Assembly (NCBI RefSeq): GCF_034931005.1
Contig: NZ_JAYGIN010000002.1
Coordinates: 124,001-188,000 of the forward strand
Reading direction: 5' to 3'
DNA from: Arcicella sp034931005
Lineage (GTDB): Bacteria > Bacteroidota > Bacteroidia > Cytophagales > Spirosomataceae
DNA: 64,000 nt
Made by a program: the position numbers and the translations under genes. A model generated the notes under the pieces. It made no database searches. It was given only the letters and a program-made list of their open reading frames with translations, and was not told where the DNA came from. Shown one piece after another: positions 1 through 8,472 of this stretch. Every line of letters begins with the position of its first letter. Position 1 is the first letter of the stretch.

Positions 1-2
1 AA

Positions 3-527
3 CGAGATTTTATCATTTTTTCGGTAGGTTACGCTCCCGATGCGAAGGGAAAAATGAGTATGCAATTTGGCTCTTTAAACGCACAAGGAGGCGAAAATAG
101 ACTAAATGTTGCCGTAACCAGAGCCAAAGAAAAAGTATTTGTGGTGAGTAGCATTTTGCCCAATCAGTTGCGGGTTGAAGATGCTCAGAATGAAGGGCCA
201 AAACTGTTGAAAAGCTATTTAGAATATGCTCTCATGGTGTCGGAAGGGAAATATGAATCAAAGCCTTTTCGTTCTGAAAAATATCAAGCTAACTGGTTAT
301 TGAAAGAGCAATTATTGAAAGCTAATTGTCTGTATTACAAAGAATTACCTTTCGCAGATTTAACCGTAAAAAACGCTCAAGAATACGAATCTTTAATCTT
401 GACGGACGATGATTTATATTATGAGAGTTTATCCCCGAAAGAAACTTTTGCGTACATTCCTGCGGGTTTAAAAGCCAAAGGTTGGACTTTTGAAAGGGTT
501 TTTAGTCGACAATTTTGGAAGAAGTAA
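3..527 (+). CDS. Superfamily I DNA/RNA helicase, C-terminal fragment (5' end outside window)
   Basis: The reading frame is open from the first bases of the window, so this is the C-terminal end of a longer protein; the ATG at 54 is internal. The visible part starts with DFIIFSVGYAPD, followed by GGENRLNVAVTRAKE, which matches motifs V and VI of UvrD/Upf1-like (AAA_11/AAA_12) superfamily I helicases, where the arginine of VTRA contacts ATP. After the helicase core comes a roughly 110-residue tail with no motif I recognise. Family proteins of this type often belong to large DUF4011-like helicase/nuclease polypeptides, but the substrate cannot be read from this fragment. Confidence 0.8.
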   Translation, partial: RDFIIFSVGYAPDAKGKMSMQFGSLNAQGGENRLNVAVTRAKEKVFVVSSILPNQLRVEDAQNEGPKLLKSYLEYALMVSEGKYESKPFRSEKYQANWLLKEQLLKANCLYYKELPFADLTVKNAQEYESLILTDDDLYYESLSPKETFAYIPAGLKAKGWTFERVFSRQFWKK

Positions 528-532
528 ATTTT

Positions 533-690
533 GGCACGCAGATGACACAGATGCTTCGCAACGCAGATTTCCACAGATTTCAAAAAGAAATGATTGATTC
601 TTGTATATAATTTTAAATGAATATTTTTTACAGCAGTTATAAAAATCTGTATAAATCTGCGTTGCGTAGCATCTGTGTTATCTGCGTGCC
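533..690. repeat. Quasi-palindromic intergenic repeat, CAGATTT-word family
   Basis: Two arms of about 49 bases (533-581 and 642-690) are inverted copies with about five mismatches. Both are built from words such as ACGCAGAT, ACACAGAT and CCACAGATTT. The repeat begins five bases after the helicase stop and ends just before the next gene's ATG at 705. Related words form palindromes at 13151-13238 and 34236-34323. It could act as a terminator or a mobile palindromic repeat; the function is unknown. Confidence 0.8.
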
Positions 691-704
691 ATACTTACAA
701 CAAC

Positions 705-1568
705 ATGAAAAACATCATCCTTCATCTTCGCATTCCATTTTCATTCTTTTTGATGCCTGTATTTTGGTTTGCGTTGAGCCAAAGTCAACATCCTTCGTGG
801 GGTATTGCGGTTGGTCTTTTTATCTTGTTGCACCTGTTTATTTATCCTGCATCCAATGCTTACAATAGCTATTATGATAAAGACGAAGGAGCAATTGGCG
901 GTTTAGAAAATCCCCCGCCCGTGAGTCGTGAGTTGTTTTATGTGGCTTGGATTTTGGACATTATTGCAGTCGTAGCGGCTTATTTTTTGAGTGGTTGGGT
1001 TTTGAGTGTTGCCTTATTTGTGTATAGTAGCATCTCAAAAGCATATTCAAATGATAAAATTAGGCTGAAAAAGTATCCCATTTTGAGTTGGTTGACCGTC
1101 GGATTATTTCAAGGAGCATTTACGTATTTAACCGTCATTCAAGCAGTTGATAATATTCCTTTGTCGGATTTATGGCAAGAAAAATACCTTTTTCCTTCGG
1201 CATTGAGTAGCTTAAATCTTTTAGGTTTTTATCCGATGACGCAAATTTATCAGCACGAAGAAGATGCTAAACGAGGAGATTTGACGATGAGTAGATTATT
1301 GGGAATTAAAGGAACGTTTCTTTTTACGGCAAGTATATTCTTGATTGTTACGGTTGGTTTTTTTGTTTATTTTCAAAATGTTCAAATCTTTAATATTCAA
1401 GCCTTTTTTGTGTATTTGGCAGTAATGTCTCCCGTTTTGATATACTTTAATCTTTGGTTTTTGAAGGTATTAAAAAACGAAAACCAAGCCGATTTTCACC
1501 ACACAATGCGTTTAAATATGCTTGGTTCTGTTTGTTTAAACCTGTTTTTTATGCTTTTGTTGGTGTAA
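705..1568 (+). CDS. UbiA-family prenyltransferase-like membrane protein
   Basis: A 287-residue integral membrane protein with about eight or nine hydrophobic segments. The segment NAYNSYYDKDEG near residue 50 resembles the first Asp-rich motif (NxxxDxxxD) of UbiA prenyltransferases, which binds prenyl diphosphate through Mg2+. A second polar segment (YQHEEDAKRGD, about residue 180) sits where the second Asp-rich motif is expected. I chose ATG 705 because it starts directly with the first membrane segment; the longer frame uses GTG at 675 inside the upstream palindrome. The prenyl acceptor is unknown, and no quinone-pathway genes lie nearby. Confidence 0.7.
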   Translation: MKNIILHLRIPFSFFLMPVFWFALSQSQHPSWGIAVGLFILLHLFIYPASNAYNSYYDKDEGAIGGLENPPPVSRELFYVAWILDIIAVVAAYFLSGWVLSVALFVYSSISKAYSNDKIRLKKYPILSWLTVGLFQGAFTYLTVIQAVDNIPLSDLWQEKYLFPSALSSLNLLGFYPMTQIYQHEEDAKRGDLTMSRLLGIKGTFLFTASIFLIVTVGFFVYFQNVQIFNIQAFFVYLAVMSPVLIYFNLWFLKVLKNENQADFHHTMRLNMLGSVCLNLFFMLLLV

Positions 1569-1617
1569 TGTCTGTTCTTTTAAACTAACCCCTAAATCCC
1601 AACTCCTAACCCCTATA

Positions 1618-2202
1618 TCACTTCTTCTGAAACTTAAAAAATAATTCATTTCCCGCTCTTTTGCTGAAAGAATTGTAGCAAGTTTCTAAAATTTTAATAT
1701 CGAATTTCTCTGAAAATAAACCTTCGTATTCTGCTTTATTGCCTCCAAATGGAGGATTTTCTGGAAATTGAACATTGAAGAGTAAGCCAGCCAAAATCCC
1801 CGAAGGATTTAATAATTCATACATTTTTTCAACGTATTGAGGTCTTAATGATGGGTCGATGGCACAAAAAAATGTTTGTTCCAATATCAAATCGTAAGAA
1901 TTTTCATGAGTAAAAAAATCATCACAAACAATATTGATATTTTCGTAATGGCTCATTGAATTTTTCATTTTTTCAACTACCAAAGGGGCAAAATCAACGA
2001 CGGTGATACTTTTAAAACCTGCTTTCGCTAAATATTCAGCTTCGTAGCCACTGCCACAGCCTGGAATTAAAATGCTAATGTCTTTATTGGTAAGTTGGTC
2101 GATATAAGCTTTTAGTGGCGGAGAAACCATGCGTAAATCCCAACCCGTTTGCTCTGCTTCGTAACGGTTGTTCCAATAATCTTTTGTCAAAAAATCGCTC
2201 AT
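1618..2202 (-). CDS. SAM-dependent methyltransferase, thiopurine methyltransferase (TPMT)-like
   Basis: A 194-residue class I methyltransferase. The N-terminus DYWNNRYEAEQTGWD and the SAM-binding motif I, ILIPGCGSGYEAEYLA, at about residues 44-59 are typical of the bacterial TPMT branch, followed by the acidic motif II VVDFAP. Bacterial TPMT-like enzymes methylate sulfur, selenium or tellurium compounds; the substrate here is not known. The gene follows an ArsR-type repressor by eight bases, so the two are likely co-transcribed and possibly metalloid- or stress-responsive. That link is inference from context. Confidence 0.75.
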   Translation of the reverse strand: MSDFLTKDYWNNRYEAEQTGWDLRMVSPPLKAYIDQLTNKDISILIPGCGSGYEAEYLAKAGFKSITVVDFAPLVVEKMKNSMSHYENINIVCDDFFTHENSYDLILEQTFFCAIDPSLRPQYVEKMYELLNPSGILAGLLFNVQFPENPPFGGNKAEYEGLFSEKFDIKILETCYNSFSKRAGNELFFKFQKK

Positions 2203-2210
2203 AATAGTGC

Positions 2211-2519
2211 TTAATAATTACAATCACAGTGTTCAATACATTCAATCAATTTTATGACTTCACGCTCTTTTAACGAATAAAATACATTTAAGCCGTCTTT
2301 TTCAGAACGTAAAATTCCCTTCAATTTCATATTGATTAAATGATGCGAAAGGAGCGATTGTTCACAATTCAAAACCTCACAAATTTCATTGACCGACAGT
2401 TTTTCATTTTGCGAAAGTAAATCCACAATCGCCAAACGAGTAGGATGTGCCACCGTTTTTAAAATGAAAGCTGCTTTTTCGAGTTTATCCTTGTTAATTT
2501 GGTAGGCTACCGTTGCCAT
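2211..2519 (-). CDS. ArsR/SmtB-family winged-helix transcriptional regulator
   Basis: A 102-residue ArsR-type regulator. The winged helix spans about residues 20-85: TVAHPTRLAIVDLL leads into the recognition region VNEICEVLNCEQSLLSHHL. Cysteines at 47 and 52 in the recognition helix and at 94, 98 and 100 in the tail (CIEHCDC) are candidate ligands for a soft metal or metalloid, as in ArsR and CadC sensors. It is first in a two-gene unit with the TPMT-like methyltransferase, which it probably represses together with itself until ligand binds. Inducer identity is not shown by the sequence. Confidence 0.85.
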   Translation of the reverse strand: MATVAYQINKDKLEKAAFILKTVAHPTRLAIVDLLSQNEKLSVNEICEVLNCEQSLLSHHLINMKLKGILRSEKDGLNVFYSLKEREVIKLIECIEHCDCNY

Positions 2520-2576
2520 AGTTTTAAAATTTAATTACGATACAAAGATATGGAGAAGCTTTCACGCATCAATTTT

Positions 2577-3440
2577 TTAAATAAAAACCTCCCTACTAAT
2601 TGCAACCGATTGAGCAAAATTCGATTTATCCAACTGTAAATCAATGTGTTGTTCTTCAAAGAATTGAATTAAGTTTTGTGTATTGATATTACCGACTAAT
2701 TCATCTTCCGCCATCGGACAACCGCCAAAACCGCCAATTGCACCATCAAAACGAGTACAATTAGCCTCAAAAGCCGCTTTGATTTTGCCTTCCCAATTAT
2801 CAGTTCGTGCATGAAAATGTCCTCCAAACTCAATTGTTGGATAGGCAGGAATTAAGCTTTTGAAAAGTGAAGCAATAATTTCGGGTTCAGCTACGCCAAC
2901 GGTATCCGAAAGAGCAATGATTTTTATGCCCAAATTATTCATTTTTTCCGCCCAGTCTGCTACAATTCCTACATTATAAGGGTCGCCGTAAGGATTTCCA
3001 AAGCCCATAGAAAAGTAAACGACTAATTCTTTTTCATGTTTGAAGCAAAGATTTTGAATAGCTTCCACTGTTTTGAAAGCGTCCGCCACCGAGCTATTCG
3101 TATTTCTTTGTTGAAAAGTCTCTGAAATGGAAAAAGGAAAGCCTAAATATTTAATTTTCTCAAAACTAACTGCTGTTTCTGCCCCACGAAGGTTGGCAAT
3201 TATCGCCAAAAGCTTTGTTTGGGTGTTTTCTAAATCCAGAGCATCATAAACATGGGCAGTATCCGCCATTTGCGGAATTGCTTTTGTGGAAACAAAACTG
3301 CCAAAATCAAGCGTATCAAAACCTACTTTTAATAATTGATTTAAGTATGAGATTTTTTTATCAGTCGGAATCCAGTTTACCCAACCCTGCATGGCATCTC
3401 GTGGACATTCGACTAATTTTATTTTTGATTGATTAAACAT
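2577..3440 (-). CDS. Hydroxymethylglutaryl-CoA lyase-like protein
   Basis: A 287-residue TIM-barrel enzyme of the HMGL-like family. It has the N-terminal VECPRDAMQG segment (active-site Arg-Asp), the metal-binding GGHFHAR near residue 207, and the glycine-rich loop GAIGGFGGCPMA with the catalytic cysteine that typifies HMG-CoA lyases. These enzymes cleave HMG-CoA to acetyl-CoA and acetoacetate in leucine degradation. No other leucine-degradation gene is next to it, so a related acyl-CoA lyase activity is possible. It is transcribed alone, divergent from the ECF sigma gene. Confidence 0.8.
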   Translation of the reverse strand: MFNQSKIKLVECPRDAMQGWVNWIPTDKKISYLNQLLKVGFDTLDFGSFVSTKAIPQMADTAHVYDALDLENTQTKLLAIIANLRGAETAVSFEKIKYLGFPFSISETFQQRNTNSSVADAFKTVEAIQNLCFKHEKELVVYFSMGFGNPYGDPYNVGIVADWAEKMNNLGIKIIALSDTVGVAEPEIIASLFKSLIPAYPTIEFGGHFHARTDNWEGKIKAAFEANCTRFDGAIGGFGGCPMAEDELVGNINTQNLIQFFEEQHIDLQLDKSNFAQSVAISREVFI

Positions 3441-3856
3441 AAAAGGAAATCTTAAGTTTGTTGAATTGATAATTCGTTCAATTTATTGATTATCAGCAAA
3501 CTATACAATCAAATCTTTCGTAAATACTATAAATAATCTAAAAAAAACGTACAATCGGCATAATTCTTGTACAGGATTAACCAAATAAAATTTTGTAAAA
3601 TAAGTATTTCCAAATGATAATTTTGAATAATGAGTAAAAACCCCTATTCTGAGATGTCCAAACGAATAATGTATTGTTAATATTTGTTAATGGGTATAAT
3701 TTTTTTATCATTTTGTTGGGAAATATTAACACAACTACTATCTTTGAATTAACCTTTCAGAAAAACTTCAAGAAAGAACAAGAAACGTCATTAAAAAAAA
3801 TATAAACCGATACAATTTGAGGAAAAGCTTTACGTTAACTAAATAGATTTATCAGA
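3441..3856. other. 416-base divergent intergenic region
   Basis: This AT-rich gap separates the divergent HMG-CoA lyase-like and ECF sigma genes. I see no gene or strong hairpin. It contains the good sigma-factor promoter annotated at 3716-3746; the remaining roughly 280 bases show no recognisable element. Confidence 0.6.
3716..3746 (+). promoter_or_regulatory. Predicted Bacteroidota primary-sigma promoter for the ECF sigma gene
   Basis: TTG at 3716-3718 is followed after 20 bases by TATCTTTG at 3739-3746, matching the Bacteroidota -33/-7 consensus (TTTG, about 19 bases, TAnnTTTG). It lies 110 bases upstream of the sigma-factor ATG, leaving a long leader. Confidence 0.6.
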
Positions 3857-4459
3857 ATGGAAAAAGTCCATGTTAACGACAGTGAACTTGTATCACGTTA
3901 TATCAAAAATAGTGACGAACACGCATTTGAAACTCTTGTTCGCCGTTACAAATCCAAAGTTTATACCACGATTTATTTGATTGTCAAGGATACTTTCGTA
4001 GCCGAAGATTTAATGCAAGATACTTTTATCAAAGCAGTAGATGTTCTTCGGTCTGGCAAGTACAACGATGAAGGTAAATTTTTGCCGTGGGTGCTTAGAA
4101 TCGCACATAACATGGCAATTGATTATTTTCGTCGTGATAAACGCTATCCAAATGTTGTATTTGAGGATGGAAGTAGTGTATTCAACACATTAGATTTTGC
4201 AGAAGACTCGTATGAGGACATTCAAATTCGTGAAGAATCACACGCTCATCTAAGAAGCCTGATTAAAATGCTTCCCGACACGCAGAGAGAGGTTTTAGTG
4301 ATGCGTCATTACGAAGACATGAGTTTTCAGGAAATTGCTGATGCTACTGGAGTTAGCATCAACACAGCACTTGGTAGAATGCGTTATGCGTTGATAAATC
4401 TACGCAAAATGATGAGCAAACATTCTCCAAGCTATGATACAAACCTTTACGCAGCATGA
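3857..4459 (+). CDS. ECF RNA polymerase sigma factor
   Basis: A 200-residue group 4 sigma factor. Region 2 covers about residues 20-90 (FETLVRRYKSKVYTTIYLIV, EDLMQDTFIKA, PWVLRIAHNMAIDYFRR). Region 4 covers about residues 125-185, with the helix-turn-helix MSFQEIADATGVSINTALGRMRYAL. No transmembrane anti-sigma gene follows; instead an 81-codon ORF overlaps its end by 26 bases and may encode a regulator. Its targets are unknown. It differs from the two sigma genes elsewhere in the window that are paired with membrane anti-sigma factors. Confidence 0.92.
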   Translation: MEKVHVNDSELVSRYIKNSDEHAFETLVRRYKSKVYTTIYLIVKDTFVAEDLMQDTFIKAVDVLRSGKYNDEGKFLPWVLRIAHNMAIDYFRRDKRYPNVVFEDGSSVFNTLDFAEDSYEDIQIREESHAHLRSLIKMLPDTQREVLVMRHYEDMSFQEIADATGVSINTALGRMRYALINLRKMMSKHSPSYDTNLYAA

Positions 4460-4679
4460 CGTTATCCGTTACGTCTATCAAGAAACAACGGAAGAAGAAA
4501 ACCTTTTGATTCAGGACGGATTAGTCCATGATGCCGAAATGTTAGAATTTTATTTAGATATGCTTGATGTTCAAGCGGGTCTGGATAGGAGTTATCGACA
4601 ACCTTCCGAAAGAAGCATAGACAAAGTGCTTGCGTATTCGAGAAATACTAACAAAAGTCCCCAATTTCACGCTGTTTAG
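4434..4679 (+). CDS. Small acidic protein overlapping the ECF sigma gene
   Basis: An 81-residue ORF starting at ATG 4434, in another frame inside the last 26 bases of the sigma gene, so translation is probably coupled. The protein is acidic and mostly predicted helical (YVYQETTEEENLLIQDG, MLEFYLDMLDVQAGLDRSY), with no membrane segment and no zinc motif. Its stop codon lies inside the terminator hairpin. I do not recognise the family. Position and size suggest a soluble sigma partner, but this is inference. Confidence 0.6.
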   Translation: MIQTFTQHDVIRYVYQETTEEENLLIQDGLVHDAEMLEFYLDMLDVQAGLDRSYRQPSERSIDKVLAYSRNTNKSPQFHAV

Positions 4680-4705
4680 CGTGGATTTGAGGACTTTTGT
4701 TTATT
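4653..4705 (+). terminator. Rho-independent terminator of the sigma operon
   Basis: The arms AAAAGTCC...CACGC and GCGTG...GGACTTTT form a stem followed by T-rich GTTTATTT. The hairpin begins in the coding region and its loop contains the stop codon of the 81-residue ORF. Confidence 0.8.
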
Positions 4706-4729
4706 TGAAAGGTTTTTAAAATTAGAGTT

Positions 4730-4787
4730 TAGAACAAGGAATTAAGAGTGGAGAAGTAAAACTTCTAAAATCTACATTCCTTGTTCT
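4730..4787. terminator. Inverted repeat between convergent genes
   Basis: GAACAAGGAAT and ATTCCTTGTTC are complementary arms around a roughly 35-base loop that itself contains AAGT/ACTT pairing. It lies downstream of GDP-fucose synthase, for which it may act as terminator. Confidence 0.5.
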
Positions 4788-4808
4788 GCATTCTGATTTC
4801 AAAATTAT

Positions 4809-5750
4809 TTACAATCTCAGCGTATCATGATGCTCCAAGAAATCTTGGTAGGCTAATGCTATGCCTTGTTCTAAGTCAATCGTGTGTTTCCAACCTTGTG
4901 CGTGGAGGCGTGATACGTCCATGAGTTTACGGGGTGTTCCGTCTGGTTTAGTGGTATCCCAAATTAATTCTCCTTCAAATCCTACTGTTTTCTTAACTGT
5001 TTCTGCCAATTCTTTGATGGTGACATCTGTTCCAGTTCCAACATTGATGAACTCTGCTTCACTATAATTATCCATTAAATACACACAGGCTTCAGCAAGG
5101 TCGTCGGCGTGCAAGAACTCACGCATGGGTGAACCCGTTCCCCAAAGTGTAACAGATTCATTTCCAGAGGTTTTAGCTTCGTGGAATTTACGAATCATTG
5201 CTGGTAAAACGTGCGATTTTTGGAGGTCATAATTGTCATTTGGCCCATACAAATTGGTTGGCATTACCGAAATAAAATCGCATCCGTATTGACTTCTGTA
5301 AGCTTCACACATCTTAATACCCGCAATTTTGGCAATGGCATAAGGCTCGTTAGTTTCTTCCAAAAAGCCACTTAGTAAATATTCTTCCTTGAGTGGTTGA
5401 GGAGCTAATTTTGGATAAATACAAGATGAACCCAAAAACATTAACTTCTGCACACTATTTTCATAAGAGCTATGAATGACGTTATTTTGAATCGCTAAAT
5501 TTTCGTAAAGAAAGTCTGCACGGTAAGTATTGTTGGCAATAATACCTCCTACTTTTGCGGCAGCCAAGAAAACGTAATCAGGATTTTCTGTCTTGAAAAA
5601 ATCAGAAACTGCTTGTTGATTGCGTAAATCGAGTTCTTTGGAGGTTTTCAGAACGAAATTGGTAAATCCCTTTTCTTGTAATTTTCTATGAATTGCCGAA
5701 CCCACCATGCCTCGGTGACCAGCAATATAAATTTTTGAGTCTTTTTCCAC
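4809..5750 (-). CDS. fcl: GDP-L-fucose synthase
   Basis: A 313-residue extended short-chain dehydrogenase, the usual length for GDP-L-fucose synthase (GDP-4-keto-6-deoxymannose epimerase/reductase). It has the NADP-binding loop GHRGMVG (11-17), the SSCIY segment (108-112) and the catalytic Tyr137-x3-Lys141 pair in EPYAIAK. The enzyme makes GDP-fucose for surface polysaccharide. Its usual partner GDP-mannose 4,6-dehydratase (gmd) is not in the window. The start is 36 bases from the divergent upstream ORF limit. Confidence 0.93.
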   Translation of the reverse strand: MEKDSKIYIAGHRGMVGSAIHRKLQEKGFTNFVLKTSKELDLRNQQAVSDFFKTENPDYVFLAAAKVGGIIANNTYRADFLYENLAIQNNVIHSSYENSVQKLMFLGSSCIYPKLAPQPLKEEYLLSGFLEETNEPYAIAKIAGIKMCEAYRSQYGCDFISVMPTNLYGPNDNYDLQKSHVLPAMIRKFHEAKTSGNESVTLWGTGSPMREFLHADDLAEACVYLMDNYSEAEFINVGTGTDVTIKELAETVKKTVGFEGELIWDTTKPDGTPRKLMDVSRLHAQGWKHTIDLEQGIALAYQDFLEHHDTLRL

Positions 5751-5873
5751 GAATAATTGAATATTTGGACGATTTAGCGAAATGGAATGAATATTGTTAT
5801 CTTTACCTTTAAGAATAAAAATAGTAATCTTTCGTTTTACAAAGGTAATACATTCGCTTTAATCATTCCTGTA

Positions 5874-6881
5874 ATGAAAACTCTTTCGCTTTTATTTTCC
5901 ATATTTCTACTATTATCTGCTATGACTTCATTGGCTCAGTCTGATGAATTTAAAACAACCGCTAAGCCCCAAACAGATACGTCTGCCAAGAAAAAAGCAG
6001 GACTTTTAGGAGGCTTGATTCAAACCGATATTTTGGATAATATCAAGAATGCCAAGAAGACCATTAAAGACGTAAAAGAAGATATTAAAAACAATAAAGA
6101 AGAATTTAAAAGACTGAAAGGTGAAGCTGGCGACCTTTCAGCCGATTTAGGTTTGAAAATTGGGAAGTCGAAAAAGAAGGCAAAAGTCAAGAAAAAACCG
6201 AAAGATGAATATGAAGATATTAAGTTTGAGCTTCGGATTGGAGAATATGGTTCGGGAACGAGATTGACGGTTGAAGAAATAAATGTTTTGCGTAACCCAG
6301 ACGAAGCAGAGCCGAGTATTTATGCCAAAGAAATTTGGTGGTATGACCCCAAATTGAGACGTGTTACCAATGTTCCGAGAAAAGATAAAGACTATGGAGA
6401 GGTTTGTCATGGCCCGTACAAAAAATATGTAAATGATGAATTAGTTGAAGAAGGAAGTTTTTATGTAGGTGTAAAAGATGGACGTTGGGAGACATACACG
6501 CAAGACTATCTTTTATTGTCGAAAGAGAAATACAAGGATGGCTTTTTAGCGGATTCAAAGTTTTTTTATTACGATAAAGAGCAAGTCAAAATTAAAGAGG
6601 TCATTCCTGTCAAATTCAATAAAGTAACGGGTGAATATCGGTCATTTTATGATGGCGGACAGTTGAAAGAAGAAGGAAAATTTGATGATAGCGTAAAAGT
6701 TGGACGTTGGCGAGAATATCATCAATTTGGTTCTCAGGGGCGTTTAAAAAAGGAAACGATGTACGCCAAAGACAAATTTGATAAGTCAGAACCAGAGATT
6801 TTAGTCGAGCGAGATACAAAAGGAAAAATCATCTACGAAGCTCCTAAAAAGGCAAAAAAGAAAGATGATGAAGAAAATTAG
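5874..6881 (+). CDS. Secreted MORN-repeat protein (YwqK-like)
   Basis: A 335-residue protein starting at ATG 5874 with the signal peptide MKTLSLLFSIFLLLSAMTSLAQ; the longer frame from 5787 would bury it. A Lys/Glu-rich region follows (NAKKTIKDVKEDIKNNKEE), then a globular half with MORN-variant repeats: GPYKKYVNDELVEEGSF, DGRWETY, TGEYRSFYDGGQLKEEGKF, VGRWREY. Such repeats occur in YwqK-type proteins, sometimes labelled antitoxin, but no toxin is adjacent. A periplasmic or outer-membrane location is likely; the function is unknown. Confidence 0.7.
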   Translation: MKTLSLLFSIFLLLSAMTSLAQSDEFKTTAKPQTDTSAKKKAGLLGGLIQTDILDNIKNAKKTIKDVKEDIKNNKEEFKRLKGEAGDLSADLGLKIGKSKKKAKVKKKPKDEYEDIKFELRIGEYGSGTRLTVEEINVLRNPDEAEPSIYAKEIWWYDPKLRRVTNVPRKDKDYGEVCHGPYKKYVNDELVEEGSFYVGVKDGRWETYTQDYLLLSKEKYKDGFLADSKFFYYDKEQVKIKEVIPVKFNKVTGEYRSFYDGGQLKEEGKFDDSVKVGRWREYHQFGSQGRLKKETMYAKDKFDKSEPEILVERDTKGKIIYEAPKKAKKKDDEEN

Positions 6882-6891
6882 TTCAGTGAGC

Positions 6892-7028
6892 AGTAAACAG
6901 TTATCAGTTAATATTAATCTGTGGGTAAAAATTAAAGTAATTAATTGAAACTTTAATTTCAAAATTGCCCTGTTTTAACTGATAACTGATAACTGATAAC
7001 TGATAACTGATAACTGATAACTGTTTAC
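6892..7028. repeat. Tandem AACTGATA repeat with inverted partner
   Basis: AGTAAACAGTTATCAGTTA at 6892-6910 is the inverse of the region 6976-7028, which holds about five tandem copies of the 8-base word AACTGATA ending in CTGTTTACT. The right arm includes the stop codon of the DUF4097-type gene at 7025-7027, and the left arm begins about ten bases after the MORN gene stop. It can fold into a long hairpin in either transcript. Confidence 0.85.
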
Positions 7029-8365
7029 TTTTCCATAAACTTCACGCCTGCATAATTAGTCTTAATCGTGATTTTCGTGGTTGAACCCTTGCCAATTTTA
7101 CCTTTATAAGTTTTGGTTGGTTGCATTCCCATTTTACGGTCTTCATCATTGTTATCATCTGGATTAACGGTAAAACTCACTTTTCCCGTCGGGTAACGAA
7201 AATTGGCATAAGTCGTAGTTACTTCAAAATCAGCGTTACAATCGCCATTTACGGGTAATTTTACAGCCGTATAATTTGAGCGAATATCTAAAGTTTTGAG
7301 GGTTTTAGATAATTCAGAAAGTTGTACGCCGTCGGAGTAACTGATTGATAGTTTTCCTGTCTCATTAATTTTCCCAATTTTCCCACTTGAATACTGAAAA
7401 GTACCGTCCAAATGATTGATATTATCTAAGGTAACAGAGCCATAATTGTTTCTAAGAAATAGATTGTCCGCTTTGTCAACATTCAGTTTCGAATAAGAAA
7501 TTTGGAGGTTTCCATCATCCATTTGCTTAATATCTCCCGAACCATATTGAACAAAAATATCCTTGTCCGTCCCTTTTAGTCGGTCGCAAGTAAAACTACC
7601 ATAGTTAGATGATACCCTTAGAGGAGCATCGAATTGGGGAATAATGGTTTTCCCATATTTATTTGACACGGTAAGAGCATTGGTACGAGGCATATAAATC
7701 ATATAGTTTATCTCAACCCCTTTTTTCCCATTAGGGCAGTTACAATCTTCTGCTTTCTTTTTGCTTCCCATCCAATTCCAAGCATTTCCCCAATTGCCGT
7801 TATCATCAGAACTTATATTGGTTTGGAAAGAAATATTTTCCCCATTGCCTTTGTTTACACTCGCTGAATAAATAGACACATTGTCAATCAAAGCTTGAGC
7901 TTTTTCTTCCGAAGTTCCGTAGCCAATAATCGTAATATCAACTTTGATTTCGTTTTTGTTCCAAAGCTCCACTTTTACATCGCCGTGTTGATTATTAATG
8001 GTTAGGCGGTCTTTTGCATCTACGGTAAATGATTTAGAAATAACCTTTTTCTTCTCGATGGGATTATCCTGTGCATTTTCCTGTGTTTCGTCAATACTAA
8101 AAGAGAAATTTGTTGGAGGAGTTGGTGGGGTCGGTGGAGTTGGGATTTCAACCGTCCAATTTTCTCTATTGCGAGATGCTTTATTTCTAAAAGTAATTAC
8201 CCGAGTTTCAACTTGTTTTAATTCCTGAGTTAACTTTTCTAATTCGTGCTTTCCATTAATGATGATTATATCTTCTGTCGAGATTCTATTCTTCAAACTA
8301 TCTTGTCCAAATGTATGAAACAAGATTAATCCGTTGAAAATTATGATGTTATATATCGTTTTCAT
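7025..8365 (-). CDS. Secreted DUF4097-like beta-helix protein downstream of sigma/anti-sigma pair
   Basis: A 446-residue exported protein with signal peptide MKTIYNIIIFNGLILFHTFG. Residues 72-85 form a proline/threonine spacer (PTPPTPPTPPT). The rest consists of short beta-strand repeats such as LTINNQHGDVKVELW, LTVSNKYGKTIIP, LRVSSNYGSFTC and LFLRNNYGSVTLDNI, the pattern of DUF4097-type putative adhesins. It follows the anti-sigma gene by 107 bases on the same strand, so sigma, anti-sigma and this gene look like one unit. It is probably an envelope protein whose expression is tied to that sigma factor. Confidence 0.7.
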   Translation of the reverse strand: MKTIYNIIIFNGLILFHTFGQDSLKNRISTEDIIIINGKHELEKLTQELKQVETRVITFRNKASRNRENWTVEIPTPPTPPTPPTNFSFSIDETQENAQDNPIEKKKVISKSFTVDAKDRLTINNQHGDVKVELWNKNEIKVDITIIGYGTSEEKAQALIDNVSIYSASVNKGNGENISFQTNISSDDNGNWGNAWNWMGSKKKAEDCNCPNGKKGVEINYMIYMPRTNALTVSNKYGKTIIPQFDAPLRVSSNYGSFTCDRLKGTDKDIFVQYGSGDIKQMDDGNLQISYSKLNVDKADNLFLRNNYGSVTLDNINHLDGTFQYSSGKIGKINETGKLSISYSDGVQLSELSKTLKTLDIRSNYTAVKLPVNGDCNADFEVTTTYANFRYPTGKVSFTVNPDDNNDEDRKMGMQPTKTYKGKIGKGSTTKITIKTNYAGVKFMEK

Positions 8366-8472
8366 GATTTTGCTTTGTTATACCAACCCTAAGTAAGTGG
8401 TTATTGGTAACTGGTAGATTTGTAAAGTTTTCATGATTAGTTATTATACTTTAAAATCATCCCGAGTAACTT

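Noticed and set aside
617..868. An 83-residue ORF overlapping the UbiA-like gene
   Set aside because: It starts in the palindrome and runs in a wrong frame across the signal/membrane segment of the real gene.
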